DNA of 64,000 nucleotides, from the NCBI GenBank assembly GCA_013368325.1, contig JAACJK010000219.1:1674001-1738000 (forward strand), given 5' to 3'. Origin of the DNA: Ephemerocybe angulata. Lineage: Eukaryota; Basidiomycota; Agaricomycetes; Agaricales; Psathyrellaceae. Positions 21,544 through 34,561 of the stretch are shown piece by piece. Every line of letters begins with the position of its first letter. Positions within the stretch are counted from its first letter, which is position 1. The notes below the pieces were generated by a model. The model worked only from the letters and a program-made list of their open reading frames with translations, was not told where the DNA came from and ran no database searches. The position numbers and the translations under genes are program-made.

Positions 21544-23822
21544 ATGCTGGAGAAACCACCCTCGGGCCCGGTCTCCAAGCCCGCTCGGAGCCATTTCTAC
21601 TCTCAAGTTGTGCGAATAAACGCGCTTAGACTCCTCTGGGCGACCGTGATCATATGGGGAGAGCTGGGTGCATTCTACTGGTCTCTGAGGGGCTGCCGTT
21701 GGCCAGCGAGTGACAACCACCAGGTATGCATGATGATGAGTTGCTATGCTTAACCAGGTCGATGGGCTAACTGTGTATATATCCACATAGAACGGATCTC
21801 CAGAGAAGACATCCCATGTACTGCTGGTGTCTGATACACAGGTTCAGCATCCTGCTCTGCAAACCAAGCGGGAATCATGGGGGACACGCTTTCGGAGATT
21901 CTTCAGCGATTTGAACCTTAAGAAGAGTTGGCATGTCACCTCACAGCTAAAGCCTGATGTTATCGTCTTCCTTGGAGATATGCTGGCGAACGGGAGGGGG
22001 GCGAAAGATGACGCCAGGTGCGCATGAAACCCCAGCTGGTCGGCTGTGGCCAGATTGCTGACATCCTGAGCGTAGGTACTCACGGGCTGTCAAGAAGTTT
22101 AAAGGTATATTCTCGCATCCCTCCAAGGTGCCGGTCTACTATGTACCAGGAAACAACGATATCTGGTGCGTAACATCGGGCGGCTTACATACCACATCGG
22201 TCTAATATATCGCGACACAGGCTAGGTGAAATAACACCATATGCCAAAGCTATAAGGGGCTTTTACACCAACTCGTTTGGACCGCTCAGCCAAACCTTTG
22301 ACGTACAGAACCACACATTCGTTATCTTGGATGCACCAGGTCTTGTTGACGAAGACTACCTCCGAGCTGGAAAGGGTGTACCTTTTGCAAAATGGAAGCC
22401 TCTGTCTAACGGCGCGATATCGTTTGTTACAGATGTTGCTAGCAACCGTTCGTATTCTGATGCCATAGATCTCGCCTAGCCCGAGTTAATGAGCTTTCTT
22501 TTGCAGTTCAACGCGAAGAACCAGAGAAGCCGACTGTCATACTCAGCCATATCCCCTTGGCCCGGCCAGAGATGGCGAATTGCGGCCCCTTACGCGAGAG
22601 GGGTACAATTCGCCGAAATGTGGGGCATGGTTACCAGAGCATGCTCGGTCGTCAGACAACTAGCTTTCTTCTCAAAACGCTCAAACCATTAGCAGTATTC
22701 AGGTAAGCCATGAAGTTGGCAATCATCGCACCTCTCGACTCATCAGGTACTAGTGGTGACAACCGAGATTACTGCGAGTACAAACACACCGACGCTGCAG
22801 ATGCGCACTCTATCCGCGAAGTGACATTGAAGTCCTTCTCGCCGTCTTCCCATATCAGGCGACCCGGCTTTCAACTGTTGTCGGTTACCTCACCATCCTC
22901 GGTGCCTCACCTTCAGCCGACGCTCGCAGATATACCCTGTTTCCTTCCTGACCAGTTCAAGATCTATACCTCCCTCTATATACCCCTTGCATTCCTGACG
23001 GCCATCTTTCTATTTGTGTTGAACTTGCGGAGATCTAGGAGGTCTCGTGTATCGTCATGGAGGCCACCACTTCTCAGAGCCAGTTCGTCCTCTTCGCTCG
23101 CATCATTGCGAAGCGTCAGTGGGCGCAGCACACCCATCCACCAACACATGCTCTGGTCCCCTAGTGCGGCACCTCAAAGTCCGCACGGCAGTTTTCCTAC
23201 TCCACTTCGGATTCCACACAGGTTTTCGAACTCGAGGCCTGGGACGCCGGCGCATAACTCTGTCCCCGAATCGCCTTTTTCGTATGCCCGCACTGGTTCG
23301 TTCAACGACGACGAAGATGAGGACCCGATGCAGCCTGCGCAGTATGCTGTCCACCGGCAGTACGATGATCGTGACGACGGGTCGTGGTCTGATGTAGGTC
23401 GAGGATTTGGTGCAGGAGGAAGTGTGGCTGGGAGGGATCTGGAAGAACCTGATTACGAAGTTGTCGGGATCGAGAGTACCGACTCAGGAGGGGCATTGTT
23501 GTCCCCTCCTGCGGACTCGGCTCCTGGTTCGCCGAAGGGCTTGTCGCAGTTCGTTTCGGCGCCTCCAGCCCCGGAGAACGTACCTCGGTCGAAGAAGTCA
23601 AGGTCGCTGTGTTCGTACTCCTTTGTCTTTGCAGGTCGGATGAGGAGGATCACGATCCAACGGCCGACAGTCGCTGCTTTAAAGGACCTTTTGGAGTTGC
23701 TGAAAGGCAGGGAGACCAAGCGGTACAGAGGGAATCCCTTCTGGGCCACTGTGGCGGACATTCTCAGTGTAGGATGGCCGCCTCTCCTTGTCTGGTGGGC
23801 TATTATTTGGACCATTTCTTGA
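21544..23822 (+). CDS. Ted1/Cdc1-type ER metallophosphoesterase (PGAP5-like)
   Basis: Membrane-anchored calcineurin-like phosphoesterase; yeast Ted1/Cdc1 and human PGAP5 trim ethanolamine-phosphate from GPI anchors in the ER/early Golgi. Exons 21544..21723, 21791..22017, 22076..22165, 22221..22447, 22507..22702, 22754..23822 give 662 aa. Near the N-terminus is a membrane helix (INALRLLWATVIIWGELGAF). Metal motifs follow: VSDTQV, VFLGDMLANGR, VPGNNDIW, LSHIPLAR and GDNRDYCEYKH; GNND instead of GNHD is usual in this branch. A second helix (YIPLAFLTAIFLFVLNL) is near residue 410, and a long Ser/Pro-rich cytosolic region and final hydrophobic segment (PPLLVWWAIIWTIS) close the protein. The exon 4 donor is GTTCGT. 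An upstream GTG in frame is not used. Confidence 0.88.
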
Positions 23823-23961
23823 TATACCTTGTAGAGTCCCTGTATTCCGCGTTGGAAGTGTACAATCGTTATTTCATTACAATTCATTATTCGTATGTAA
23901 TATTTATTCTAGGTAGAGCATCCTGTACATTGTCCAGCCTTATGATTTGTCCGCTATCGAG

Positions 23962-24926
23962 TCACTGCGCCTTGCCTTTGGCATTCTGCGGTATGGCTTG
24001 CGCGGCTGGCTGCGCGTGAGTGTCTGCGCCGAAGACGAGTGATAGTAGGACATCGGTCAGGCTGTATGCAGCGTATCCGAGGGCTGCGAAAGGAAACACG
24101 TCAGTCCATTGGGTGATAACAAGATGAATCAATGCAACTCACCAAACCCAGTGAGCTTCTCCAAAGGAGAGTGGAAGTACACACTCGTCATCGCGCTCGC
24201 CCACATCCAGACCGCAATCAACAACGTATTAACGCCAACCGACACCGTGTGTAGCGTGCTCCAATACTTCTGGTCCACCTTGAATGACGCCTGCAGTTGA
24301 TCCGCCAACAGGAGGATGCTCATCGTCAAGAGGAATATATGTCCAGACACGTCATGGCCCATCCGCAGCCTCGGTACACCCTTGATCAGCTGGAGAGGAT
24401 TCAAAGGGTTCTCATCGCCCCCAGCAGTGGTGCTGAACTGGACGAAGAGCTCGGGGTGCGAGTCAGCCGAGATTGTCGATTTGGTGAAACAGTACTCGTT
24501 GGGCACGACAACGGGCGTGTCGCCAGGCCCAGGAAGGACGCACTGGCCCCCCGATGCCGCTACGACGCGCTCAAGGATCGCGGGGCCGAAGAACCACCCT
24601 GTGAAGACGATCCAAATGGCGGTGAGGGTGAGGTAGCGCGCGAGGCGGCGGGAGGCGCCACGTCCATGGAGTTGTTGTCGTGGACTTGTGAACCATGAGA
24701 GGAGGAAGACGGCGGAGGTCCAGCCCCAGGCTTTCTTGATGAAGTAGACGTTGAGGATGTTGCTTTTGGAGGCGAAGTAGTGCTCCCCACTGAGGGGGTG
24801 CGGGAGGTGCGAGAGGAGGGGGTTCGATGTATCGAGGTATGTGCCGTTAAGAACGGAGTAAGCGGTGCCGGCGAGCACTATGCTCGCGAGCCCGTAGAAT
24901 AATGGTCGCTGGACGCTGCCCGACAT
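23962..24926 (-). CDS. SCS3: FIT2/SCS3 family lipid-droplet/ER protein
   Basis: ER membrane protein of the fat storage-inducing transmembrane family (acyl-CoA diphosphatase activity), needed for lipid droplet budding and phospholipid balance. Exons 24926..24143 and 24083..23962 give 301 aa. At least six hydrophobic helices are visible. The two family catalytic His motifs are present: MGHDVSGHIFLLTMS and SVYFHSPLEKLTGF. Between them lie GWFFGPAILERV and a loop containing the Cys-rich CVLPGPGDTP. The last exon adds ALGYAAYSLTDVLLSLVFG and a hydrophilic tail ending GKAQ; without splicing the frame would stop early at ELH. It is convergent with the phosphoesterase gene and 106 bp upstream of the ALA dehydratase stop. 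Confidence 0.9.
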
Positions 24927-25032
24927 CGTGCAGGGGATACAGTGGTGGTGGTGGTAAGGGTATAAGTTGTGGTAAAAGTACAGCGTGCGCTCATTGCATT
25001 TTGATGGGGCTACAGGATGATATCACAGGTAA

Positions 25033-26190
<1,158 letters not shown>

Positions 26191-27182
26191 TTCTGAAGAA
26201 AGTAGTGGTGGTGGAAGGGAGGAAGAAGCAGTTCGAATTTTGTAGGGAAAGTCGTCCGTGATACCGCGTAAATAGCTTCCGACTTCCCGGTCCTCATTAG
26301 CCTGGGCTCGGAGCGCAGTCGCCCCATCACAGCACCGAGTGGCCTACTACGGTTTCATCCTCGACGTGGTACCGTTCATCCTAGGCCGATGTCTGAGGCT
26401 TGATAGCTATCGAAAAGCTAGTTGGGACGGACTGATAATGGTGAGCGCTACCGATGATGCTGTAATTTCACGGTGCCTTGATCAAGGATCTAATCTCTTC
26501 GTGTCGCTGGCATGAGCTCAGGGCACGGGGGACAAGTCCGCGTTCTGTTCAGAAGCCTGAGGTGGAATGGTGGGGAGTGGGGGAGAGTGACTGGGTGTTC
26601 AGAGGAAGGTTATATTGGCCTCTAATCTTACTCGGATCGCAAGCATAACACGTCTCTCTATTCTCCCTATCACATCCAAAATAGGGCTGACCCTTTAAAA
26701 GCCTGTCGAACATATGTCAGAGACGCCAATGGTGCCTCAAGGAGAGCACGACTCAGTATGGCATGTCTTATCTGGACAAAATACCAGCCAAACAGGTAGA
26801 GAAACATGCCACACAATCCTCGACGGGGGGCTGTTGTGTTCCAAGGCAACCGTTACAATGCCAATAGCCTGTCGTGAAAGCATTCAGGATACCCTACGGA
26901 GACCTGTGCGCCTGGCTACACCAGCGGACCATCGTCGAACCCTATTCTTTTTGACAGAGTGAATGTTCCGTGGAGGAAGGGTAGTCCGTCGGACTCGGGT
27001 GTGGCTCGCCTCCTGCTCCCTAACTAATGTGAGCTGGCTTGGTTCACGTTCGGAAATGAAACATATTGAGAGTGTCCACAGACGGAGAGTTGCTCGCAGC
27101 CGCGCACGACAGGTTAGCTATCTATTTTCTGCTATATTGCGGCCTTGTGATCAACTGCATTGAATGCCCCCCTCGAGGCCCC

Positions 27183-27232
27183 CGCACCATCGGGGAATGC
27201 CTCCAAGCGCACCATCGGGGAATGCCTCCAAG
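27183..27232. repeat. Perfect 25-bp tandem duplication
   Basis: The unit beginning CGCACCATCGGGGAATGCC and ending CAAG occurs twice without a gap (27183-27207, 27208-27232). Identity is complete, so it is a recent slippage or duplication event. Confidence 0.85.
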
Positions 27233-27715
27233 ACCCCAAATGATGCGGCAGTGGCTGCGAATTTCGAAACCAACTCCGAGACGCAGTGGCCACCCTGCCT
27301 TGTTCACGAGCCCGTGAAATCCCCGGGGTGCAGGTGGTCGATCATGATCGCAATGGTGCCCGACGTTCCGTTCCGTTTATGAGTGATCGGGGCTGGTAGA
27401 CGGGACGGCAGCAAACTGCTATCCGAGAGTGGAGATACTGCGGTGTTGCCAGGTTTTAGGGGCCATGCCTGGTCGCCATTCATCCTAGTTCATCCTCTTG
27501 TCTCGCTGAACAACACCGTCGGGCTGGGCTGCGACGAGGAACACTCGTCATCGTGCATGAGAAAGCAGTATGACCTGATGAGATATGGGTACTCGCATGA
27601 ATGGATACCGCCAAGTCCCGTCCGACGCGTTGTTGGAGTCATTCTAGGGCATTCGAGGGTACAATGGTATCGCAAAGGAGCCTGCTGATGGTTGCCAGCG
27701 CTATTGAAGCACTAA

Positions 27716-27766
27716 CGAGGTGAACAAAAGCCTGAAGCACGAACTTCGAGGTGAACAAAAGCCTGA
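27716..27766. repeat. 20-bp direct repeat, 11-bp spacer
   Basis: CGAGGTGAACAAAAGCCTGA occurs at 27716-27735 and again at 27747-27766. It could be a duplicated regulatory site or a small duplication; no further context. Confidence 0.8.
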
Positions 27767-28393
27767 TCATGATCAAAAACTCTGAACAATGCCGATTCCC
27801 AAGCGACAATGCGTACGCGATTGGCACCGACGCGTCAGAGCGCGTTTGTTGATTCAGGGCCCCGCTCGCGCGCCGGCTCCGGAGGCACCAAAAGCGGCCG
27901 AGGCATGCGGGCCAGTCAGCGCGAGTCAAAGCACAAAGTCAACCGCAGCTCGAGGAAAAAAAAAACTTCCGGCCTGGTGCCCCTCCTGTGAACATTCCGC
28001 TTCGTCTTTTCTGCTAAATGCTCGGTTTTGGGGCGAACTAGCGGGCCAATATCTGACATTTTGACAGATGGCCTCAGAGCCATCAGAAATTAGGCGGGAC
28101 GGCGCGGAAGCTGATTGTGCTGGGCGTGGCAACGGGAACAAAGCAGCCACAACAACGCGATCACGTGCGGTTGTTGAATGCAGTATACTTCTGGGGTGGC
28201 AAAACCTGGTCCACGTTTATTTATTCCCGCCACTGTCATCCCGCCCTTTTCTCCCTCTGCTCGCTGTTCAAGACGACGGGCACGACATCTAGACGCTGAC
28301 CACGACGACGACCACAACCACAATCCAGCCCCGTTCTTTACCCACCACGCCACACCCGCGCACCACCCCACAGCCCCTACTTCTCCACAGATC

Positions 28394-31300
28394 ATGCTCG
28401 TATCCACACCGACAAAGCACTTTACACACCGCAGTCCACCATTCAGCTCCCAGATGTCTCAACTCAACTGCACACCACCACGACGCTGCACAGACGGCCC
28501 AATACCCATGAAAAGCCCTATGCTGACACCATCCCGGTCGTTCGGGAATAACACCCTGGAGGACATGTTCTTTTTGTCGTCATCATACCCATCCCCAGCG
28601 CCGGCGCCACATTCCTATACTATCTCTAAACCACAACCTATCACTTTCGACGACGACGAGGGCCGCGTCAAACCACAACCTATCACTTCCGACGACGGCG
28701 TCTTCTCGGCAGCACCCTTCTCCCCTGTCTTCCAGACTTCAACGTCGCATACACTGCTCACACCGGTCAAAGCCAGCCGCAGCGCCCTCGCCGAGAAGAA
28801 CATGAACACGCAGCGGGACGCCGCAGCTGCAGGGAACCCTCTGGCAACACGTGTCGGGCACGGCACGAAACGCAAGTCGCCTGTGCACTGCACGCCCCTG
28901 AAAATAGACACCGCGAACACGTTCCAACGCCTTGCCCCACTTCCACTCCCGAAGTTCAGTGCGACCCCTGAGCAGAGGGACCCTGACGCTGTCATCCGCA
29001 AGCATACCGCAACCCTGCGCAAGCTCCGAATCCAGGACAAGTCCGAGAACCTGGGTGCCGTTAACGATAATGAGGATTCAGGGTGCGAAATGGACGACGA
29101 CGGCGTCGAGGCAGTGCTGTTGCAGAGGGACAGATCTCGAAGAGCCAAAGGGAAGGGCAAGGAGGAAATCGTCGAAGCAGTTTCCCCCGGAGGCCATGTC
29201 GTAAAGCGACGAGCCCGGGCGAGGCTGCTCTCGAATGAGCTTCGCGAAAAGGTTGCTTTCCAGTCTCCTCTGCCTCAGGTAGGATCCGCTTCTCAAGTCT
29301 TTGCGCCGCACTCTCGTGCTTACACTCGGGCACAGAAACCTCAGGCCCATAAACTTCATCGGCCTCGTCTTAGCTCCCATGTTACCTTTCCTTCGGGCGG
29401 ACTAAACAGCTATCGAGTAAGGGCTTCTCCCGGATCCTCGTCTTCGGAGGGGGGATCGCCCTTGCCTCGACGCAGAATAGGCAACGTCGGCGCCACCCGA
29501 CCCCAGCTTACTATGCAACCACCTCTATTTCCTCGACCGCCGCTCAGCCGCGATACTCCCAGTGCCGCCACACTCTTCTTTGGTCCGGCGATCCCTCAAC
29601 CCAACCTCTCCCCTGCACGACCTCGCACCACTACTGGGACTGGAGGTCTTTCCCAGAGCGAGAATCGCAGTCCCACGAAGCATACCAGGGACCCTTCCAA
29701 TCGCCATAGCTATGCCGGCAGTACCGATTCGTTCTGGTCCCAAATCCAACCGCGAGCTGCGTCGCCGTTGTGGGGCGCGCCGCCCTTCCAGAAGGCCGAC
29801 GTGGATACTGACACTGACGAAGATATGTCTTTCGAACTGCCATCCCACTCGTCGTCCTTCTCGTCTATCAACGCTGCCGACATTCCTTCACCGAAATCGA
29901 AACAGCCGTTGCCGAGCAAGTACCATGCAACGAACCGCGACTCTTTGGGCAACTATGGCGACTGCTCCATCCTCCCTCCTGCCAGAGGCCTTTCTATCGG
30001 ATCGTCCGACTCGGACGACAGTCTTGTTACTCCCTGCATGGACTCCAATGGCTCAACTTGGCCAGAACCGATAGTTCACGACGACGAAGATGCTACTATC
30101 CACCCGCCTCGGCATGTCGACGTCGACGAATTCATTGTACGTACGCTGGTTGCGGCATCGAAGGGGCCGGCGCCTGGTGTCAAGCGGGCACCTGGAACAC
30201 CTGTGAAGAAGGTTCGCACGGCGAAGCTTTCTGACCGACCCTGGCAGAGTGCAGCCGTAAACAAGATTGGGCTGAAGGACGACGTGCCAGACTTTTCGCG
30301 AAACGCCCCGCGGAAGAGCTTGCCTGCGGCATTTCCGGGTTTGGGGACTTTCGGGAAGCGGGGAGGGAAGAGTTTGTTGGATCAGTGTTCTGATTCGGAA
30401 GGCGAGGATGAGAGTCCGAGCGGAAGGAAGAACGGGAAGTATGCCACGGCTTCGCTTGGCTTGGGGCATCCCCCGCCGCTTCCCCCGGGTGTCACCCCGG
30501 CGTCTACGAAGAGCGGCCAAGCTCCTCTGTTCCTCCAGAGAAGTCGGTGGCTGCGGAGAAGTAGCAGTGGCGCGCTTTCGAGCGGCAGCGATTCGGCCTC
30601 GCAGAGCAACACACCGACTCGACCCAAAGGGAATGGTGAGTTTCATTCTAACTTAGGGTTTCCGGCGAATTGCTAAACGTTCGATTATAGATTTCAAGCT
30701 GCCTAAACTACAAATCACCGCTGCGACTGAGCGGTCAGCCTCGGGTTCGTCTTCGAGTTCTGGGAACACTAGTTCTCCGACGAAGCGGGGAACGGGCCCT
30801 GCACAGGCAGGACCCAGTAGGATACCCCGACTGTCTCTTCCGAGACGTATGTCGCTTGCGGAGGAAGGAAGCCAGGAGGAACAGATCAGTCGATTTGAGC
30901 GCGATTTCGAAACTGTAGACGAGGTTGGAAGCGGAGAGTTTGGCAGTGTTATCAAGGTACGATGCAAGGCGGAGGACGATACCCAACTTTATGCGATCAA
31001 GAAGTCAAAACGATTCGAGGGCGCAAAGCACCGGTGAGTATCTCAGTTTGTCGAATTTGTTGATGACGGCTCGGCGCTTCGTTGGGTCGGCGTATCTGCG
31101 ATAGGTGGAGATCGCGCGGTCCCTTCGTGCTATTTTCTCGCCTCGAGAGCTTCTTTTCTGTTCCTATGGTGATGAAGGGCTTTGCTGACTGGCTGCTGCA
31201 CACGACAGACTCCGCTTGCGAGAAGAGGTTGATATCCTTAAACACCTCTCTGGGGCCGCAACGAAAAGTGGATTAGACGGCCGGCGTTCGAATGTTTTGA

Positions 31301-32242
31301 AATACCTCGACAGCTGGGAGGAGGACGAGATGCTCTATATCCGAACCGAGCTTTGCGACTTGGGCAACCTTTCACGGTTCTTGTGGGAATACGGCAAGGT
31401 CTTTCCACGGCTGGAGGAGGCAAAGGTGTGGAAGATAATCGTGGATCTGGCTAACGTAAGTAATTTATCAAGGCGCTTGCTTGTGTCGAGGAGCGGTAAC
31501 TGATCATTCTCCCATCTCTATAGGGCCTTGAATTCATCCATGACGCGGGGGTTATCCACCTGGACCTGAAGCCGTCGAATGTGTTTATCACCAAGGAGGG
31601 GCAGTTGAAGATAGGTGACTTTGGAATGGCATCTATCTGGCCACGCCTGCCGGCTCCGCGCGAGTTTGCGCTGGAGGGCTCCGGCGGGTTTGAGCGGGAA
31701 GGGGACAAGCTCTACCTCGCGCCTGAAATTCTGCAGGGGAGGTATAGCAAGGCTGCCGATGTCTTCAGGTAAGCCCTCGCACGGTTCCATCGGTCTTGTG
31801 TGTTCGTCTTTTCTCACGTCACACTTCTAGTTTTGGCATGACAATCTTGGAAACCGCGTCGAACATAATGGTCCCTGACCAGTACGTACGGCCCGCCTGC
31901 CCCGCCGCGCTCTTTACTGACATTCTCTTTAGGGGTGAATCATGGCACCGGCTGCGGCAGGAAGACTTTTCGCAGGTGGACTGGCATGGCAGCTCTCAGC
32001 TGCTGGAGCTGGTGAGGCAGATGATGCGGACAGACCCTGAGCAGAGGGTGACGATAGGCATGGTGGTGGGACATGAAGTGGTGACCCGGACCCGGCAGCA
32101 GATGGAGGAGATGCAACGGGTTGCCCGCGAGGAGGAGGGGAACCTGTTTGACGCGTCGGCGCTTGGGCGAGTGCCCGAGGGATTCTTGGCTGAGATTCTG
32201 GGCGGGGAAGAGGGGGATTACTCGATGGATCTGAGCGCATAA
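28394..32242 (+). CDS. WEE1: Wee1-family cell-cycle kinase
   Basis: Inhibits mitotic entry by phosphorylating the Cdk1 tyrosine. Exons 28394..30635, 30691..31033, 31209..31455, 31524..31768, 31831..31881, 31933..32242 give 1145 aa. A long disordered N-terminus (about 800 aa) is rich in Ser-Pro/Thr-Pro sites (MKSPMLTPSRSF, LLTPVKASR), as expected for Cdk-dependent control. The kinase domain starts near residue 820: glycine loop VGSGEFGSV, Lys in YAIKKSK, catalytic HLDLKPSNV, metal DFGMA, and the Wee1-typical EGDKLYLAPEIL. The C-lobe ends PEQRVTIG. The start is the first ATG (28394) after a long upstream open frame that also contains an earlier ATG (28178) in the same frame; the earlier start is less likely because it translates a Thr/His/Pro leader. 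Confidence 0.9.
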
Positions 32243-32414
32243 CGATATGATATTATTTAATGTGTAGAATAGTGGAAATTTCTGTATTTGGCTAGACTGT
32301 TCCCAAATAAGCAGGTGGGCCGGCTCCTTGGCGAGCTGGTTCGCGAGATTGGCCGTTCTTTTCGCTGTGATTTGTACTTAAAGGCCTTGGCCGTGAACTG
32401 TCACCTCACCGACC

Positions 32415-34561
32415 ATGGGCTTCGACAACTTTGCCCCCAACGCCCTCCACGACCCCGCCGCCGTCGACTTCCGCGCCTTCTTCCCCTACACCCCCAACGA
32501 GGTCAAGCACCGCAAGCGCACAACCAGCGCACAGCTCAAGGTCCTCGAGAACATCTTCAAGCGCGACACAAAGCCCAATGCTGCTCTCAGGAACGAGCTC
32601 GCCGTCCAGCTCGACATGACCGCCCGCGGGGTCCAGGTACGTTCGTGTCGCGTGCCGCCTCGTGCTCCGCTGACCCCCTTGCCCAGGTCTGGTTCCAGAA
32701 TCGGTGCGTCAAACGAACACCCGCACCGGGCGTGTACTGATAAACGTGTTCTCTAGGCGCGCAAAGGAAAAGACAAAGTCGGCAAAGGCGGCCGCGAACG
32801 GGGGCATCCGGGCGTCGATGGGGGCGTCTCCCTCGTCGGCGGGATTGCTGCTGGACGACGACGAGCTTGACGAGCTGGCCGAGTCCCCCATCCAGCTACC
32901 GGACGCGTCGTTGAAGCCCAACCTCCACCTCATCACCGATTCTGCCAACTCCTCATGGCAGAACTCGCCCATCGAGCCGCCCCCTAGCAGCGCAGGCTAC
33001 CTCAGTCACAGCCGCTCGTCACTCTTTGCCCATCACCACTCGGACCTACTCAACCACCGGCGAGGCTCCCTCCCCGCCAACGCCTTCCCCCCCTCGTCCT
33101 TCAACAATCCCGGCTCGCTCGAAAGCCCCTCCCCCGGCCAGTGGTTCGACCCTATGGCACGCCGTCGATCAGTCGATGCGAGCCTCCAGCGCCTGGCAGA
33201 GAACCCTTACGCTGACCTCGCGAGGACCAAAAACACTGCCCTCTTTGGTGCACGTTTCGGCACGCTTCCTCAGGCTCCAAGGCATCATAGCCGCGTGTCC
33301 ATCTCCCGTCGCCCTGCTCTCAGTCACTTGTCCTCGGTCCCCCATATTCATAATATCCGTCGATCGTCCATGGACTCTAGGGGGACAAGGCTTTCCCTCC
33401 GCACAAACGCTCTCTCACCGGCGCCCACGAACCCACCCCCTTTCATTTCGAGCCGCGCCTCCCTGCCTGATCATCGCCTTTATGCCGTGTCGTCCCGCGT
33501 TGTGGGCTCCCCTATCCCGGGCCCCTTGCCCTCGCCCAACTTCTCCTTTGGCGCCGCGAGCACGCCTTCGATGGCTTCTCCGAGCTCGGCAGACAGCGAC
33601 CGCAATTCCCCTGATTCATTGAGGTCTTTTACTTACCCTGGAAATGCCGACCATGAGGACGATGGATTGTCGTCCCCCGCGTTTGAGACGTACTCCAGAT
33701 TCAATTCGATCGCCTCAGTCGCGACCAGCGAGTCCAGCGTTAACAGCTCGTACTATTCGGATTTTGGAGTTGATCCTCTCTTCCCTCAGGATCTGCACAA
33801 CGGCAGCCGCCGAAACTCCTGGTGCGTTGGGCTGCCTCTCTCAGGATTACCGAATGTTGAACCTTTTTCTCTAGCTCGCCCGGCCAACTGTTGGACTTTG
33901 GAGATCTGGATGGCAACGGCCCATACGGCGTGACTGAGACTCACCCACTGAGTGTCGCGGGGTATCCCAGTGACGACTATGGAATTTCCGGCCCCCAAGG
34001 TGTGAGAGTTCCCGAGTCCGTGAGCAACTCGTATCCTTCCCCGGCTTCGACGATCTCTGCTGGCAACAGCCCACACACCCTGGACGCGGCATCTGTTACG
34101 ATTGCAGCTTCGAACATTCCTATCTCTAGGACAAGCGAACTGGACTTTGCTCTTCAGAACAGTTCCGAGCAGGTAAGCTGATACCTTGCCTTGGCACAGC
34201 GGAAGGCTGATGCATCGTCTCTTAGGCTCCTCCCTCCAATACCCAACAACGAGATCATTATACCTCCACTGATCAACAGAAGGACACGAATGTGAACCTG
34301 ACAACGACATCAGGGGACGACGCTTCTGCGCTCTCCTCGTCCGCGCTCTATCAGCCAGAGCATGATCTTGGAAACCAAGGCCAGTATACCTATACCTCAA
34401 TACCCGAGTGCTACACTCCGGATGGTCACACCACCATGCCTATCAGCGCCGCCGGAGTCACCGCTGCATTGTACAACTCGTACGGTGAGATTAATATCTC
34501 ATCTCTGGAGGCCAGCAGCCTTCAGACCGCCAACGTTGAGGCCTTTTCTGCTTATACCTGA
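32415..34561 (+). CDS. Homeodomain transcription factor
   Basis: Nuclear DNA-binding regulator. Exons 32415..32636, 32687..32703 (17 nt), 32757..33821, 33875..34172, 34226..34561 give 645 aa. The homeodomain spans about residues 31-88: HRKRTTSAQLKVLENIF (helix 1), helix 2 ending AVQLDMTARGVQ, and recognition helix VWFQNRRAKEK with the invariant Trp, Phe, Asn and Arg. The 17-nt second exon encodes VWFQN plus part of the following Arg, so the recognition helix is assembled from three exons. The rest is low-complexity Ser/Pro-rich with a C-terminal Tyr/Ser/Thr-rich region. It is not a TALE-type (three extra residues absent), so not a b mating-type HD1. Agaricomycete Hom1/Hom2 regulators of fruiting have this layout, but I cannot say which one. 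Confidence 0.88.

Larger units (their letters stand above)
26191..28393. other. Divergent intergenic region with two small duplications
   Basis: A 2.2-kb gap between the divergent HEM2 and Wee1 starts. No gene is supported; ORFs at 26714-27382 and 27789-28292 lack motifs. It contains a perfect 25-bp tandem duplication (27183-27232) and a 20-bp direct repeat (27716-27735 and 27747-27766). The promoters of both genes must lie here. Confidence 0.5.

Noticed and set aside
23609..23640. Possible 36-nt intron inside the last exon of the phosphoesterase
   Set aside because: Too short, and the donor context is poor; reading through is open and gives a basic segment that fits the tail.
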